64,000 bases of DNA from VGTK01 sp046327915 (GTDB lineage: Bacteria; Desulfobacterota; Binatia; UBA12015): NCBI GenBank assembly GCA_046327915.1, contig JAXLXO010000002.1:310001-374000 (forward strand). Reading direction: 5' to 3'. The translations under genes were made by a program, and so were the position numbers. Below, one piece after another: positions 26,660-36,061 of the stretch (positions within the stretch are counted from its first letter, which is position 1; each line of letters begins with the position of its first letter). The notes under the pieces are model-generated. The model was given only the letters and a program-made list of their open reading frames with translations, did not search any database and had not been told where the DNA came from.

Positions 26660-27592
26660 GTGAGCAAGATCGACTTCATCGCGCTGTCGGACTTCACGCG
26701 CGCCGACGTCGAGTCGATGCTCGACGACGCCGAGCGGCTGAAGGCCGATCTCAAGGCCGGCAAGAGCCAGCGTCCGCTGGTCGGCAAGACTCTGGCGATG
26801 ATCTTCGAGAAGCCGAGCCTGCGCACGCGCGTCACGTTCGAGACCGGCATCAAGCAGCTCGGCGGCGCGTCGGTGTATCTGGCGCCCGAGGACATCCGGC
26901 TCGGCGCGCGCGAGACCGTCGGCGACATCGCGAGCAACCTGTCGCGCTGGGTCGACCTGATCGTCGCGCGGACCTTCTCGCACCGCTCGCTGCTCGAGCT
27001 CGCGCAGCACGCGACCATCCCCGTCATCAACGGGCTCACCGACCTGCTGCACCCCGCGCAGGTGCTGGCCGACCTGCAGACGATGCGCGAGCACCGCGGC
27101 TCGCTCGAGGGCGCCACCGTCGCGTTCATCGGCGACGGCAACAACGTCGTGAACTCGTGGCTCAACGCGGCCGCGCTCTTCCAGCTGAACTTCCGCCTCG
27201 CCTGCCCGCAGGGCTACGAGCCGGACGCGAAGATCCTCGCGCGCGCGCAGTCGCTCGCGCCGGGCCGCATCCGGATCGTGAACGATCCCGTCGCGGCCGC
27301 GCAGGGCGCCGACGTGCTCTACACCGACGTCTGGACCAGCATGGGCCAGGAGGCGGAGTCGCAGGTGCGCCGCGCCGCGTTCACCGGCTACCAGATCAAC
27401 AGGAGCCTGCTCGACGTCGCGAGCAAGGACGTGCTGGTCATGCACTGCCTGCCCGCTCACCGCGGCGAGGAGATCACCGCGGACGTGCTCGACGGTCCGC
27501 GCTCGGTGGTGCTCGACCAGGCAGAGAACCGCCTGCATGCGCAGAAGGCCGTCATGGTGTGGCTGAGCGCGCGCTCGCAGCCCGGCGCCTGA
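26660..27592 (+). CDS. argF: Ornithine carbamoyltransferase
   Basis: The 310-residue enzyme has the carbamoyl-phosphate motif EKPSLRTRVTFE (SxRTR), HPAQVLADLQTM, a GDGNNVVNSWL nucleotide-like turn and the ornithine-binding MHCLPAHRGEEI with its catalytic Cys. It makes citrulline from ornithine and carbamoyl phosphate. I prefer the GTG at 26660 (9 bases after AAGCAGGAG) over the in-frame GTG at 26651, which would sit on the ribosome site itself. The gap to argD is 28 bases and to argG 29 bases. Confidence 0.95.
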   Translation: MSKIDFIALSDFTRADVESMLDDAERLKADLKAGKSQRPLVGKTLAMIFEKPSLRTRVTFETGIKQLGGASVYLAPEDIRLGARETVGDIASNLSRWVDLIVARTFSHRSLLELAQHATIPVINGLTDLLHPAQVLADLQTMREHRGSLEGATVAFIGDGNNVVNSWLNAAALFQLNFRLACPQGYEPDAKILARAQSLAPGRIRIVNDPVAAAQGADVLYTDVWTSMGQEAESQVRRAAFTGYQINRSLLDVASKDVLVMHCLPAHRGEEITADVLDGPRSVVLDQAENRLHAQKAVMVWLSARSQPGA

Positions 27593-27621
27593 TCCGCGCC
27601 GACGTTCCAGGAGAGAAGATC

Positions 27622-28827
<1,206 letters not shown>

Positions 28828-28837
28828 GCGCCGGCGT

Positions 28838-28868
28838 CCGCGCCGCTGCGGGTCCGGCCGCGGCGCGG
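28838..28868 (+). other. GC-rich 9-bp stem between argG and argH
   Basis: CCGCGCCGC (28838-28846) is the exact reverse complement of 28860-28868, with a 13-base loop. It starts 11 bases after the argG stop. It could be an RNA-processing or partial-termination site that lowers argH expression. In DNA of this composition such stems also occur by chance, so the call is weak. Confidence 0.3.
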
Positions 28869-28921
28869 CAGTCGCCCGCGATCGTGGAGCGCGCGCGGCT
28901 CCCGTGGTAAGCGCAGCGACG

Positions 28922-30403
28922 ATGCCGGTGCAGCCGAAGCGATCCGCCAAGACGACCAAGCGCGACAAGTCCGAGAAGGCGTGGGCCGGCCGCTTCCGCG
29001 AGCCGACCGATCCCGCCGTCGAGCAGTTCACGGTGTCGCTGCAGAGCGACCTGCGCATGGCCGCGCAGGACGTCCGCGGCTCGGTCGCGCACGTGCGCGC
29101 GCTCGGCCGCGCCCGGCTGCTGACGCCGCGCGAGACCGCGGCGATCGAGCGCGGCCTGCAGCGCGTGCTGCGCGAGATCGAGAGCGGGACGTTCCGCGCG
29201 AAGCCCGGCGACGAGGACGTGCACATGGCGGTCGAGCGCCGCCTGACGGAGATCGTCGGTCCGGTCGGCGGCAAGCTGCACACCGGGCGCAGCCGCAACG
29301 ACCAGGTCGCGACCGACCTCCGCCTCTGGCTGCGCGACGCGATCGACGCGGTGATCGCCGGCGTCGACGCGATGATCGACGCCCTCGCCGCGCGCGCGCG
29401 GCGCGACCTCGGCGTGGTCATGCCGGGCTACACGCACCTGCAGCGCGCGCAGCCGGTGCTGCTGTCGCACCACTGGCTCGCCTACGTCGAGATGCTGATC
29501 CGGGACCGCGACCGCATGCGCGACTGCCGCAAGCGGACCAACGTCCTTCCGCTCGGCGCGGGGGCGCTCGCCGGCGCCGGCTTCAACCTCGACCGTCGCC
29601 GTGTCGCCGACGACCTCGGCTTCGCCGAGGTCACCGAGAACTCGCTCGACGCGGTGTCCGACCGCGACTTCGTGATCGAGTTCCTCGCCGCGGGCGCGAT
29701 CCTCGCGATGCACCTGTCGCGGCTCGGCGAGGAGATCGTGCTGTGGTCGTCGTCGGAGTTCGCGTTCCTCGAGCTGCCCGACGCGTTCGCGACCGGCAGC
29801 TCGATGATGCCGCAGAAGAAGAATCCGGACGTCGCGGAGCTGGTGCGCGGCAAGACCGGCAAGGTCTACGGTGCGCTGGTCAACCTGCTGACGCTCCTGA
29901 AGGGGCTGCCGCTGAGCTACAACCGCGACCTCCAGGACGACAAGCCGCCCGTGTTCGAGGCCGCCGACACGCTGCTGGCGTCGCTGAACGTGCTCGCGCG
30001 CATGTTGCCCCGCCTCGGTATCGGCGCCGCGGCGATGCGCGAGGCGGCCGGCGGCTTCTCCCTCGCCACCGAGCTCGCGGACCACCTGGTCGAGCGCGGG
30101 CTGCCGTTCCGGCAGGCGCACGAGGTCGTCGGCAACGTCGTGCGCTGGTGCGTCGACCAGCGCCGCGAGCTCGAGACGCTGACCGCGAAGGAGCTCGCCA
30201 CGTTCTCGCCGCTCCTCGGCCCGGCCGCGCGGCGCTGCTTGACGCTGGACTCCGCCCTCGCCCGGCGCAGGCTGCGCGGCGGCACCGCACGCGCGAACGT
30301 CGCGCGCCGGCTCGACGAGCTCGCGATCCTCGGCTTCGCCGGCGCCACGGCGCGCGGCAGCAGCACGGGACGCGCACGCGCGCAGAGGAGGCGCAGCCGG
30401 TGA
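28922..30403 (+). CDS. argH: Argininosuccinate lyase
   Basis: The protein is about 493 residues from the ATG at 28922; an in-frame GTG at 28904 would add six. After a basic, disordered N-terminus of about 20 residues the typical start AWAGRFREPTDPAVEQF appears. Family signatures are HTGRSRNDQVATDLRLWL, PGYTHLQRAQPVLLSHH (catalytic His) and GSSMMPQKKNPDVAELVRG (catalytic Ser loop). It splits argininosuccinate into arginine and fumarate. The C-terminal 30 residues are rich in Arg and Ser and unusual for the family. The stop overlaps the next gene's GTG. Confidence 0.95.
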   Translation: MPVQPKRSAKTTKRDKSEKAWAGRFREPTDPAVEQFTVSLQSDLRMAAQDVRGSVAHVRALGRARLLTPRETAAIERGLQRVLREIESGTFRAKPGDEDVHMAVERRLTEIVGPVGGKLHTGRSRNDQVATDLRLWLRDAIDAVIAGVDAMIDALAARARRDLGVVMPGYTHLQRAQPVLLSHHWLAYVEMLIRDRDRMRDCRKRTNVLPLGAGALAGAGFNLDRRRVADDLGFAEVTENSLDAVSDRDFVIEFLAAGAILAMHLSRLGEEIVLWSSSEFAFLELPDAFATGSSMMPQKKNPDVAELVRGKTGKVYGALVNLLTLLKGLPLSYNRDLQDDKPPVFEAADTLLASLNVLARMLPRLGIGAAAMREAAGGFSLATELADHLVERGLPFRQAHEVVGNVVRWCVDQRRELETLTAKELATFSPLLGPAARRCLTLDSALARRRLRGGTARANVARRLDELAILGFAGATARGSSTGRARAQRRRSR

Positions 30404-30834
30404 GTCGCGCGCGCCGCCGGGTCGTCGCGCTCGTCGCGGCGTTCACCGCCGTCCTCGGCACGGCCGCGTGCGGACGCATCGGCTCGCCGCGTCCGCCCGA
30501 GTACGTGATCCCGATGCCCCCGGAGACCGTCAAGGTCGAGAGCACGCCGGAGGGACCGAAGCTCACGTGGAAGCGGCCGAAGCAGTACGTCGGTGGCGAT
30601 CCGCTCGACGACCTCTCGGGCTTCCGCGTGCAGCGCGTCTGCCTGCCCGACGCTTCCTTCGCCGTGATCGGCACGGTGCCGGTCGTGGACCAGCAGCGCT
30701 TCCAGAAGACGCCGAGCTTCTCGTTCGTCGACCGCGACGCGCCGATCGGGCTGCAGTGCCGCTACCAGGTCATCGCGTTCACGTTCGACGCGTACACCAG
30801 CCCGCCCGCGGAAAGCCCGGACTTCGTTTACTAG
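30400..30834 (+). CDS. LptM-like lipoprotein with fibronectin-III-like domain
   Basis: The 144-residue predicted lipoprotein has the signal VVALVAAFTAVLGTAAC with the lipid Cys in TAAC, followed by GRIGSPRPPE. A small lipoprotein with a similar CGxxGxxxPP start (LptM/YifL) lies beside lysA/dapF genes in many Proteobacteria, where it assists the LptD outer-membrane complex. Here the protein is longer and continues with a beta-sandwich-like region (ETVKVESTPEGPKLTWKRP, LSGFRVQR) resembling fibronectin type III. It is coupled to argH by a GTGA overlap. Repeat copy C begins right after its stop. Confidence 0.7.
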   Translation: MSRARRRVVALVAAFTAVLGTAACGRIGSPRPPEYVIPMPPETVKVESTPEGPKLTWKRPKQYVGGDPLDDLSGFRVQRVCLPDASFAVIGTVPVVDQQRFQKTPSFSFVDRDAPIGLQCRYQVIAFTFDAYTSPPAESPDFVY

Positions 30835-30930
30835 TTCCACGAGGGGCCACGACGCCCCTCGCCCCACGCGGCGAAGCCGCGCGGGGCCCCACTCCCCGCG
30901 CTCGCTGTCGCTCGGCCGCGCGCGTTGCGC
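30835..30930 (-). repeat. Three-hairpin intergenic element, copy C
   Basis: Copy C is in the opposite orientation. Hairpin I pairs 30840-30847 region CGAGGGGC-type arms (8 pairs when read on the minus strand) and starts 6 bases after the lipoprotein stop. Hairpin II is CCCC-x-CGCGGC/GCCGCG-x-GGGG around loop GAA (30862-30886); on the minus strand the x pair is the same G-T wobble as in copies A and B. The conserved box (CACTCCCCGCGCTC, 30890-30903) follows, then a CCGCGCGC/GTT/GCGC stem-like end. It lies between convergent transcription units, with lysA on the other side. Confidence 0.72.
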
Positions 30931-30965
30931 CCGGGACATCGCGCGAGGGATTCTACGCCGTGCTC

Positions 30966-31020
30966 GCCCCACTCCCCGCGCTCGCTTCGCTCGGCCGCGC
31001 GCGTTGCGCGCGGAGCATCA
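30966..31020 (-). repeat. Partial second copy (C') of the intergenic element
   Basis: Bases 30966-31008 repeat 30886-30930 almost exactly, differing by a one-base indel near the middle. This copy contains the conserved box and hairpin III (CCGCGCGC, GTT loop, GCGCGCGG) but lacks hairpins I and II. The two lie 80 bases apart in direct orientation, and the flanks after each (ATTCTA and GTTCTA) also resemble each other, so a local duplication is likely. It ends 12 bases before the lysA stop codon. Confidence 0.6.
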
Positions 31021-31031
31021 CGAAGGTGGTT

Positions 31032-32309
31032 CTAGAGCGGCTCCTCGCACTCCGTGCGGAGGATGTCGTCGAGGGTCTCGCGGCGCGACATGAGAACCGC
31101 GCGACCGTCCTTCCACCAGACCTGCGGCACCCGGCCGAGCGAGTTGTAGTTCGAGCTCATCGACGCGCCGTAGGCGCCGGCGTCGCGCAGCAGGACGAGG
31201 TCGCCGATGCGCGGCGTCGGCAGGTCGCGCGGCTCGATCAGCTCGCCCGCGTCGCGCGTGAAGACGTCGCCCGACTCGCACAGAGGACCCGCGACCGCGA
31301 ACGGCGCGACCGGCCCCGGCTCGGCGCTCGCGACCTCGATCCGGTGGAACGAGCCGTACATCGCGGGCCGGACGAGGTCGCAGAAGCCGGCGTCCACCAT
31401 GACGAAGTCCTGGCCCTTGCCCTTCTCGTTGGTGCGCGTGTGCTTGATGTCGGTCACGCGCGCGACCAGCGTCGCCGACGGCGCGACGAAGAAGCGGCCC
31501 GGCTCGATCTCGACGCGGACGTCGCGTCCGGCGCGCTCGCAGAAGAGCGTGCGCGACTCGCGCAGGATGCGTCCCAGCGGTGCCAGATCCGCGACCGCGT
31601 TCGGGTCGCGATAGGAGTGCGGGATACCACCGCCGAGGTTGACCGCGGTGCAGTCGGGCAGCTTCGACAGCAGGTCGGCCATCACCAGCGCGAGGCGCTG
31701 CAGATTCGCGTACAGCTCGTCGATCTGCGGCCCGCTGCCGACGTGCGCGTGCACGAGCACGATCGGCAGTCCCGCGGCCTTCGCGTCGGCGACGACGCGC
31801 TCGGCGTCCTCCATCCACACGCCGTGCTTCGAGCTCGGCCCGCCGGTGTCGCACGCCTGCACGTGGCCGTGGCCGAATCCGGGATTGACACGGAGTCCGA
31901 TGGGACCGCGATAGCCGGCGGCGGCGAGCTCGCGGATCTGGCCCGGCGAGCCGACGTTGGGCAGCACGCCCTCCTCTTTCACCACCGCGAGCGCGTTGTC
32001 GCGGAACACGTCGGCGGTGAGCATGACCACCGGCGGGTTCGCCCCCATCGCGAAGCCGGCACGCTTCGCGCGCAGCACCTCGTTGCCCGATACCGCGTCG
32101 ATCCAGATGCCCGCGCGCTGGATCTCCCCGAGGATCAGGTGCGCCGAGCAGGCCTTCATCGCGTAGCGCGCCTGCAGACCCGGCGACGACGTCTGCTCCT
32201 TGACGAGCGCGATGCGCCGCGCGACGACGTCGGCGTCGTAGAGGTAGAAGGGGGTTCCCACCTGTGCGGCGAGACGCTCGATGTCGGTGCGGGACGGGGC
32301 CTGGCTCAT
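31032..32309 (-). CDS. lysA: Diaminopimelate decarboxylase
   Basis: The 425-residue PLP enzyme (fold type III) begins with VGTPFYLYDADVVARRI. It has the Schiff-base Lys in ARYAMKACSAHLILG, LRVNPGFGHGHVQACDTG, LNLGGGIPHSYR-type Gly-rich phosphate loop (NLGGGIPHSYRD), IEPGRFFVAPSAT and the Cys-containing LCESGDVFTRDAG. It converts meso-diaminopimelate to lysine, the last step. It is transcribed opposite to dapF-A-B, with a 135-base divergent gap, instead of in line with them as in most relatives. The ATG at 32309 gives the family length. Confidence 0.93.
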   Translation of the reverse strand: MSQAPSRTDIERLAAQVGTPFYLYDADVVARRIALVKEQTSSPGLQARYAMKACSAHLILGEIQRAGIWIDAVSGNEVLRAKRAGFAMGANPPVVMLTADVFRDNALAVVKEEGVLPNVGSPGQIRELAAAGYRGPIGLRVNPGFGHGHVQACDTGGPSSKHGVWMEDAERVVADAKAAGLPIVLVHAHVGSGPQIDELYANLQRLALVMADLLSKLPDCTAVNLGGGIPHSYRDPNAVADLAPLGRILRESRTLFCERAGRDVRVEIEPGRFFVAPSATLVARVTDIKHTRTNEKGKGQDFVMVDAGFCDLVRPAMYGSFHRIEVASAEPGPVAPFAVAGPLCESGDVFTRDAGELIEPRDLPTPRIGDLVLLRDAGAYGASMSSNYNSLGRVPQVWWKDGRAVLMSRRETLDDILRTECEEPL

Positions 32310-32444
32310 CCCGAGTTGAGTGCCACCCCGGACGGCGGCGTTCAAGGCATGCGCGGCACACCATCGACGGCCGTCGAAATGCGCCGGCTCCGGCGGACCG
32401 CGGATCTGTGGCACGCTCCGGGGGACGCTGGTAGAGACCCCGAC

Positions 32445-33290
32445 GTGCGACTCCCCTTCACCAAGATGCACGGCATCGGCAACGACTACGTCTACGTCGA
32501 CGCCTTCGCCCACCGCGTCGCCGACCCCGTCCGCGTCGCGCAGGTGGTCTCGCCGCGCAAGACGGCGATCGGCTCCGACGGCCTGATCCTGATCTGCCCG
32601 TCCGACGTCGCCGACTGCCGCATGGAGATGTACAACGCCGACGGCAGCCGCGGCGAGATGTGCGGCAACGGCATCCGCTGCGTCGCGAAGTACGCCTTCG
32701 AGCACGGCCTCGCGCCGAAGGAGCGTATGGCGATCGAGACCGACGCCGGCATCAAGACCGTCGACTTGACGGTGCGTGCGGGCACGGTCGAGAGCGTCAC
32801 GGTCGACATGGGCGAGCCGATCCTCGACGGACCGTCGATCCCGGTCCGCGCCGACGGCCGCGTGATCGAGGCACCGCTCGACATCGACGGCACGAAGCAC
32901 ACCGTCACCTGCGTCTCGATGGGCAACCCGCACGTCATCCTGTTCGTGGACGACACCGCGACCGCGCCGGTGCACACGCTCGGACCGCGCATCGAGACCG
33001 ATCCGTTCTTTCCGAAGAAGGTCAACGTGGAATTCATCCAGCTGCTGGAGAAGGCTCCGGCGAGCCGGCTGCGCATGCGCGTGTGGGAGCGCGGCTCGGG
33101 TGAGACGTCGGCCTGCGGCACCGGCGCGTGCGCGGCGGCGGTCGCCGCGGCGCTCACGGGACGCGGGCAGCGCAGCGTCGACATCGAGCTGCTCGGCGGC
33201 AACCTGCACATCGAATGGCGCGAGAGCGACGGGCACGTCCTGATGACGGGGCCCGCGACCGAGGTGTTCTCGGGGGAGATCGAGGTATGA
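32445..33290 (+). CDS. dapF: Diaminopimelate epimerase
   Basis: The 281-residue enzyme has the two catalytic cysteines in NADGSRGEMCGNGIRC and SGETSACGTGACA, and the N-terminal LPFTKMHGIGNDYVYVDAF. It interconverts LL- and meso-diaminopimelate for lysine and peptidoglycan synthesis. The GTG at 32445 starts 9 residues before the HGIGNDY motif, as is usual. It is first in dapF-dapA-dapB, each coupled by 4-base overlaps (ATGA, then GTGA). Confidence 0.96.
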   Translation: MRLPFTKMHGIGNDYVYVDAFAHRVADPVRVAQVVSPRKTAIGSDGLILICPSDVADCRMEMYNADGSRGEMCGNGIRCVAKYAFEHGLAPKERMAIETDAGIKTVDLTVRAGTVESVTVDMGEPILDGPSIPVRADGRVIEAPLDIDGTKHTVTCVSMGNPHVILFVDDTATAPVHTLGPRIETDPFFPKKVNVEFIQLLEKAPASRLRMRVWERGSGETSACGTGACAAAVAAALTGRGQRSVDIELLGGNLHIEWRESDGHVLMTGPATEVFSGEIEV

Positions 33291-34180
33291 GCGGCGACAC
33301 TTCCTGGATGCGCGGCTCGATGGTCGCGCTCGCGACGCCGTTCAAGGATGGCAAGGTCGACTACGCGGCGCTCGAGTCGCTGGTCGAGTGGCAGATCGCG
33401 AGCGGACAGACCGCACTCGTGCCGTGCGGCTCGACCGGCGAGTCGGCGACGATGAACCACGCCGAGCACGCGGAGGTGGTCGCGGCGGTCATCAGGACCG
33501 CGAACGGCCGCGTCCCCGTGATCGCCGGCACCGGCTCCAACGCGACCAGCGAGGCGGTCGAGCTCACGCGCGCCGCCGAGCGCGCCGGCGCGCAGGGCGC
33601 GCTGCTGATCTCGCCCTACTACAACAAGCCCACGCAGGACGGCATCGTCGAGCACTACCGCGCGGTCGCGAACGCGAGCGGGCTGCCGCTGCTCGTCTAC
33701 AACATCCCGGGCCGCACCGGCTCGACGATCGAGCCGCAGACCCTGAAACGCCTCGCGGACATCGAGCGCGTCGCGGGCGTCAAGGAAGCCACCGGCTCGC
33801 TCGACCGCGTGATGGACACGATCGCCGCGTGCGGCGACCGCTTCATCCTTCTCTCGGGCGAGGACTCGCTGACGGTGCCGATGATCGCGATGGGCGCGCG
33901 CGGCGTGATCACCGCGGCCGGCAACGTCATCCCGAAGGAGATGGCGCAGCTGACGGAAGCCGCGCTCGCGGGACGCTACGACGAGGCGCGCACGGTGTCG
34001 TACAAGGTGCTGCCCGTCATCCGCGCGCTCTTCCTCGAGACCAACCCGATTCCGGTCAAGGCCGCGCTTTCGATGATGGGCCGCTGCCGCGACGAGCTGC
34101 GCCTGCCGCTCCTGCCGATGACGGCAGGGCCGCGCGAGCAGCTGCGCAAGGCGCTGGTCACAGCCGGCGTGTTGTCGTGA
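33287..34180 (+). CDS. dapA: 4-hydroxy-tetrahydrodipicolinate synthase
   Basis: The 297-residue TIM-barrel aldolase has CGSTGESATMNHAEH (Thr-Thr-Tyr region binding pyruvate), VIAGTGSNATSEAVELT, the catalytic Tyr in LLVYNIPGRTGS and the Schiff-base Lys in VAGVKEATGSLDRV. It condenses pyruvate with aspartate semialdehyde. ATG at 33287 overlaps the dapF stop; an ATG at 33308 would be closer to the usual start and is an alternative. Middle of the dapFAB block. Confidence 0.95.
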   Translation: MSGDTSWMRGSMVALATPFKDGKVDYAALESLVEWQIASGQTALVPCGSTGESATMNHAEHAEVVAAVIRTANGRVPVIAGTGSNATSEAVELTRAAERAGAQGALLISPYYNKPTQDGIVEHYRAVANASGLPLLVYNIPGRTGSTIEPQTLKRLADIERVAGVKEATGSLDRVMDTIAACGDRFILLSGEDSLTVPMIAMGARGVITAAGNVIPKEMAQLTEAALAGRYDEARTVSYKVLPVIRALFLETNPIPVKAALSMMGRCRDELRLPLLPMTAGPREQLRKALVTAGVLS

Positions 34181-35001
34181 ACGCGGCGCGCGTCCCGGTC
34201 CTGATCGCCGGCGCCGCCGGGCGCATGGGCCGCATGCTGGTCACGCTCGCGGCGAACGATCCGGCACTCGAGCTGCGCGGCGGCTTCGAGGCTCCAGGAC
34301 ACCGAGACGCGGGCGCCGACCTGGGACGCATCGCCGGCATTCCCGACGTCGGCGTTTCGCTCGCGACCGGCCTTCCGGCGGGACGCCTCGACGGCGCGGT
34401 GCTGATCGACTTCACGGCGCCGCAGGCGTCGCTCGCGCACCTGCGCGCCGCTGCCGAGCAGGGCTTCGGCGTCGTGCTCGGCACGACCGGCTTCACCGCG
34501 TCCGAGCAGAAGCAGGTCGAGGAGCTCGCGACCAGGGTCGCGTGCATGCAGGCGCCGAACATGAGCCTCGGCGTCACCGTGCTGCTCGGGCTCGTCGAGC
34601 AGGCGGCGCGGCTCCTCGGGTCGGGCTTCGACATCGAGATCAGCGAGACGCACCACCGGCGCAAGAAGGACTCGCCGTCCGGCACCGCGCTCGCCCTCGC
34701 CCGCTCCGCTGCCGCTGGTCGCAGCGCGAATCTCGAGGACTGGGCGGTCTACGGACGCGAGGGCATGGTCGGCGAGCGGCCCACCGAGCAGATCGGCATC
34801 ATGGCCCTGCGCGGCGGCGACGTGGTCGGCGACCACACCGTGTACTTCTACGGCACGGGCGAGCGCATCGAGCTCTCGCACCGGGCGCAGAGCCGCGACT
34901 GCTTTGCCGCGGGCGCACTGCGCGCCGCGGCCTGGCTGGGCGGCCGCGCACCGGGCCTGTACTCGATGCGCGACGTGCTCGGGTTGCCCCGGCCTCAGTA
35001 A
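34177..35001 (+). CDS. dapB: 4-hydroxy-tetrahydrodipicolinate reductase
   Basis: The 274-residue enzyme has the NAD(P)-binding VLIAGAAGRMGRMLV, LIDFTAPQASLAHL, VVLGTTGFTASEQ and the catalytic ISETHHRRKKDSPSGTA (His-His and Lys). It reduces the dapA product to tetrahydrodipicolinate. The GTG start overlaps the dapA stop (GTGA). Its last 7 bases overlap the 3' end of the convergent RRM gene, leaving no room for a separate terminator. Confidence 0.95.
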   Translation: MNAARVPVLIAGAAGRMGRMLVTLAANDPALELRGGFEAPGHRDAGADLGRIAGIPDVGVSLATGLPAGRLDGAVLIDFTAPQASLAHLRAAAEQGFGVVLGTTGFTASEQKQVEELATRVACMQAPNMSLGVTVLLGLVEQAARLLGSGFDIEISETHHRRKKDSPSGTALALARSAAAGRSANLEDWAVYGREGMVGERPTEQIGIMALRGGDVVGDHTVYFYGTGERIELSHRAQSRDCFAAGALRAAAWLGGRAPGLYSMRDVLGLPRPQ

Positions 35002-35279
35002 CGCTGGCTGCGCTGGCCGCCGGCGCCGCGGCCCTCGGCCATCGGCCGCGCCTCGTTGACGGTCAGCGCGCGGCCGTTCAGGTCCTGGCCGTTCCACATC
35101 GAAATGGCCTTCTGGCCCTCGGCCGCGGAGCCCATCTCGACGAAGCCGAAGCCGCGCGACTGTCCGGTCTCGCGATCGGTGATGACGCGTGCGGACGTGA
35201 CCGTTCCGGCCTCGCCGAACGCCCGCTGAAGGTCGTCGCTGGTGACGTTGTAGGGCAGATTGCCGATGAAAAGCCTCAC
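34995..35279 (-). CDS. RRM-domain RNA-binding protein
   Basis: The 94-residue protein is one RNA-recognition motif: RNP2 is RLFIGNL at the start and RNP1 is RGFGFVEM, with the loop RVITDRETGQS between them. The tail GRGAGGQRSQRY is short, glycine-rich and basic. Bacterial single-RRM proteins of this type (Rbp family) bind mRNA or ribosomes and are often cold-induced. The roughly 100-base AT-richer leader upstream (35280-35390) would suit such control. It is convergent with dapB and overlaps it by 7 bases. Confidence 0.9.
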   Translation of the reverse strand: MRLFIGNLPYNVTSDDLQRAFGEAGTVTSARVITDRETGQSRGFGFVEMGSAAEGQKAISMWNGQDLNGRALTVNEARPMAEGRGAGGQRSQRY

Positions 35280-35384
35280 CGTGTCGCTCCTGATCCGCGC
35301 GTCACAATGCTCGCGCCCGCAGCGGAGCCGCGTCCTCGCGCCCCGCGACGCTCCGTTACCGGCACGGTCGCGTCGGGGGCGGAC

Positions 35385-35416
35385 ATTAGACCCGATGCGT
35401 GCAACCTACAAGCAAA
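35385..35416 (-). promoter_or_regulatory. Candidate promoter of the RRM gene
   Basis: On the minus strand TCTAAT (35390-35385) could be the -10 box. TTGCTT ends at 35410, giving a spacer of 19, or TTGTAG gives 15, so the fit is imperfect. This is the most AT-rich intergenic patch in the window, with an A-run at 35440-35446. It implies a leader of about 100 bases before the RRM start at 35279. Confidence 0.3.
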
Positions 35417-35503
35417 GCTTGCATTGCGTTCGACGAAAAAAGGTCTCTCGCTCGCGGGTTGTAGGGCCGACCAAATTTCGATAAGGAACCGGCGCCCCGG
35501 AGT

Positions 35504-35524
35504 CCGACCGAGGCCTCCGGTCGG
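35504..35524. other. Inverted repeat upstream of folK
   Basis: CCGACCG (35504-35510) pairs with CGGTCGG (35518-35524); the 7-base middle AGGCCTC contains a further palindrome. It lies 40 bases before the folK start, in the 284-base gap between the divergent RRM and folK genes. It could be a regulatory site or an mRNA leader hairpin. The rest of the gap (35280-35563) shows no gene. Confidence 0.35.
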
Positions 35525-35563
35525 AGGTCGTGGTGGCGGAGCAGGCGGGGGGGAGCGACGACG

Positions 35564-36061
35564 ATGCCGCACCGCGCCTTCATAGGCGTCGGGTCGAATC
35601 TGGGCGACCGCAAGGCGAACATTGCCGAGGCCCTCGATCGGGCCGGCAAGCTCGTGGGCTCGCGGATCGTTCGGACTTCGTCACTCTACGAGAGCGAGCC
35701 GCACGGCAACGCCAGGACGTGGTTCGTCAACGCGGCCTTCGAGCTCGAGACCGACCTCCCCGCGGCGGAGCTTCTCAAGAAGCTCAAGGCCATCGAGGAA
35801 GCGATGGGCCGCAAGCGGGTCGCGGGCAAGAAGTGGGGCTCGCGCATCATCGACCTCGACATCCTGTTCTTCGACAGCGAGGTCGTGTCCACCAAGACGC
35901 TCAAGATCCCCCACGCCGAGCTGGCGAAGCGGCGCTTCGTGCTGCTGCCGCTGGCGGAGGTGGCTCCGCAGGTCATGCACCCGGAGCTCGGCCAGTCGGT
36001 TTCGCAGATCCTCGCGACCTGCAAGGACGCCAAGCGCGTCGTCCTGCTGCCGCCGAACTAG
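35564..36061 (+). CDS. folK: HPPK, 6-hydroxymethyl-7,8-dihydropterin pyrophosphokinase
   Basis: The 165-residue enzyme has the family start RAFIGVGSNLGDRKANI, the loop SSLYESEPHG, the substrate block FVNAAFELETDL, the signature RIIDLDILFFD and PHAELAKRRFVLLPLAEVAP. It transfers pyrophosphate from ATP to hydroxymethyl-dihydropterin in folate synthesis. The ATG at 35564 follows GGGGGGAG by 8 bases. Its stop overlaps the stop of the convergent lipoprotein by 4 bases (CTAG at 36058-36061). No other folate gene is adjacent. Confidence 0.95.
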   Translation: MPHRAFIGVGSNLGDRKANIAEALDRAGKLVGSRIVRTSSLYESEPHGNARTWFVNAAFELETDLPAAELLKKLKAIEEAMGRKRVAGKKWGSRIIDLDILFFDSEVVSTKTLKIPHAELAKRRFVLLPLAEVAPQVMHPELGQSVSQILATCKDAKRVVLLPPN

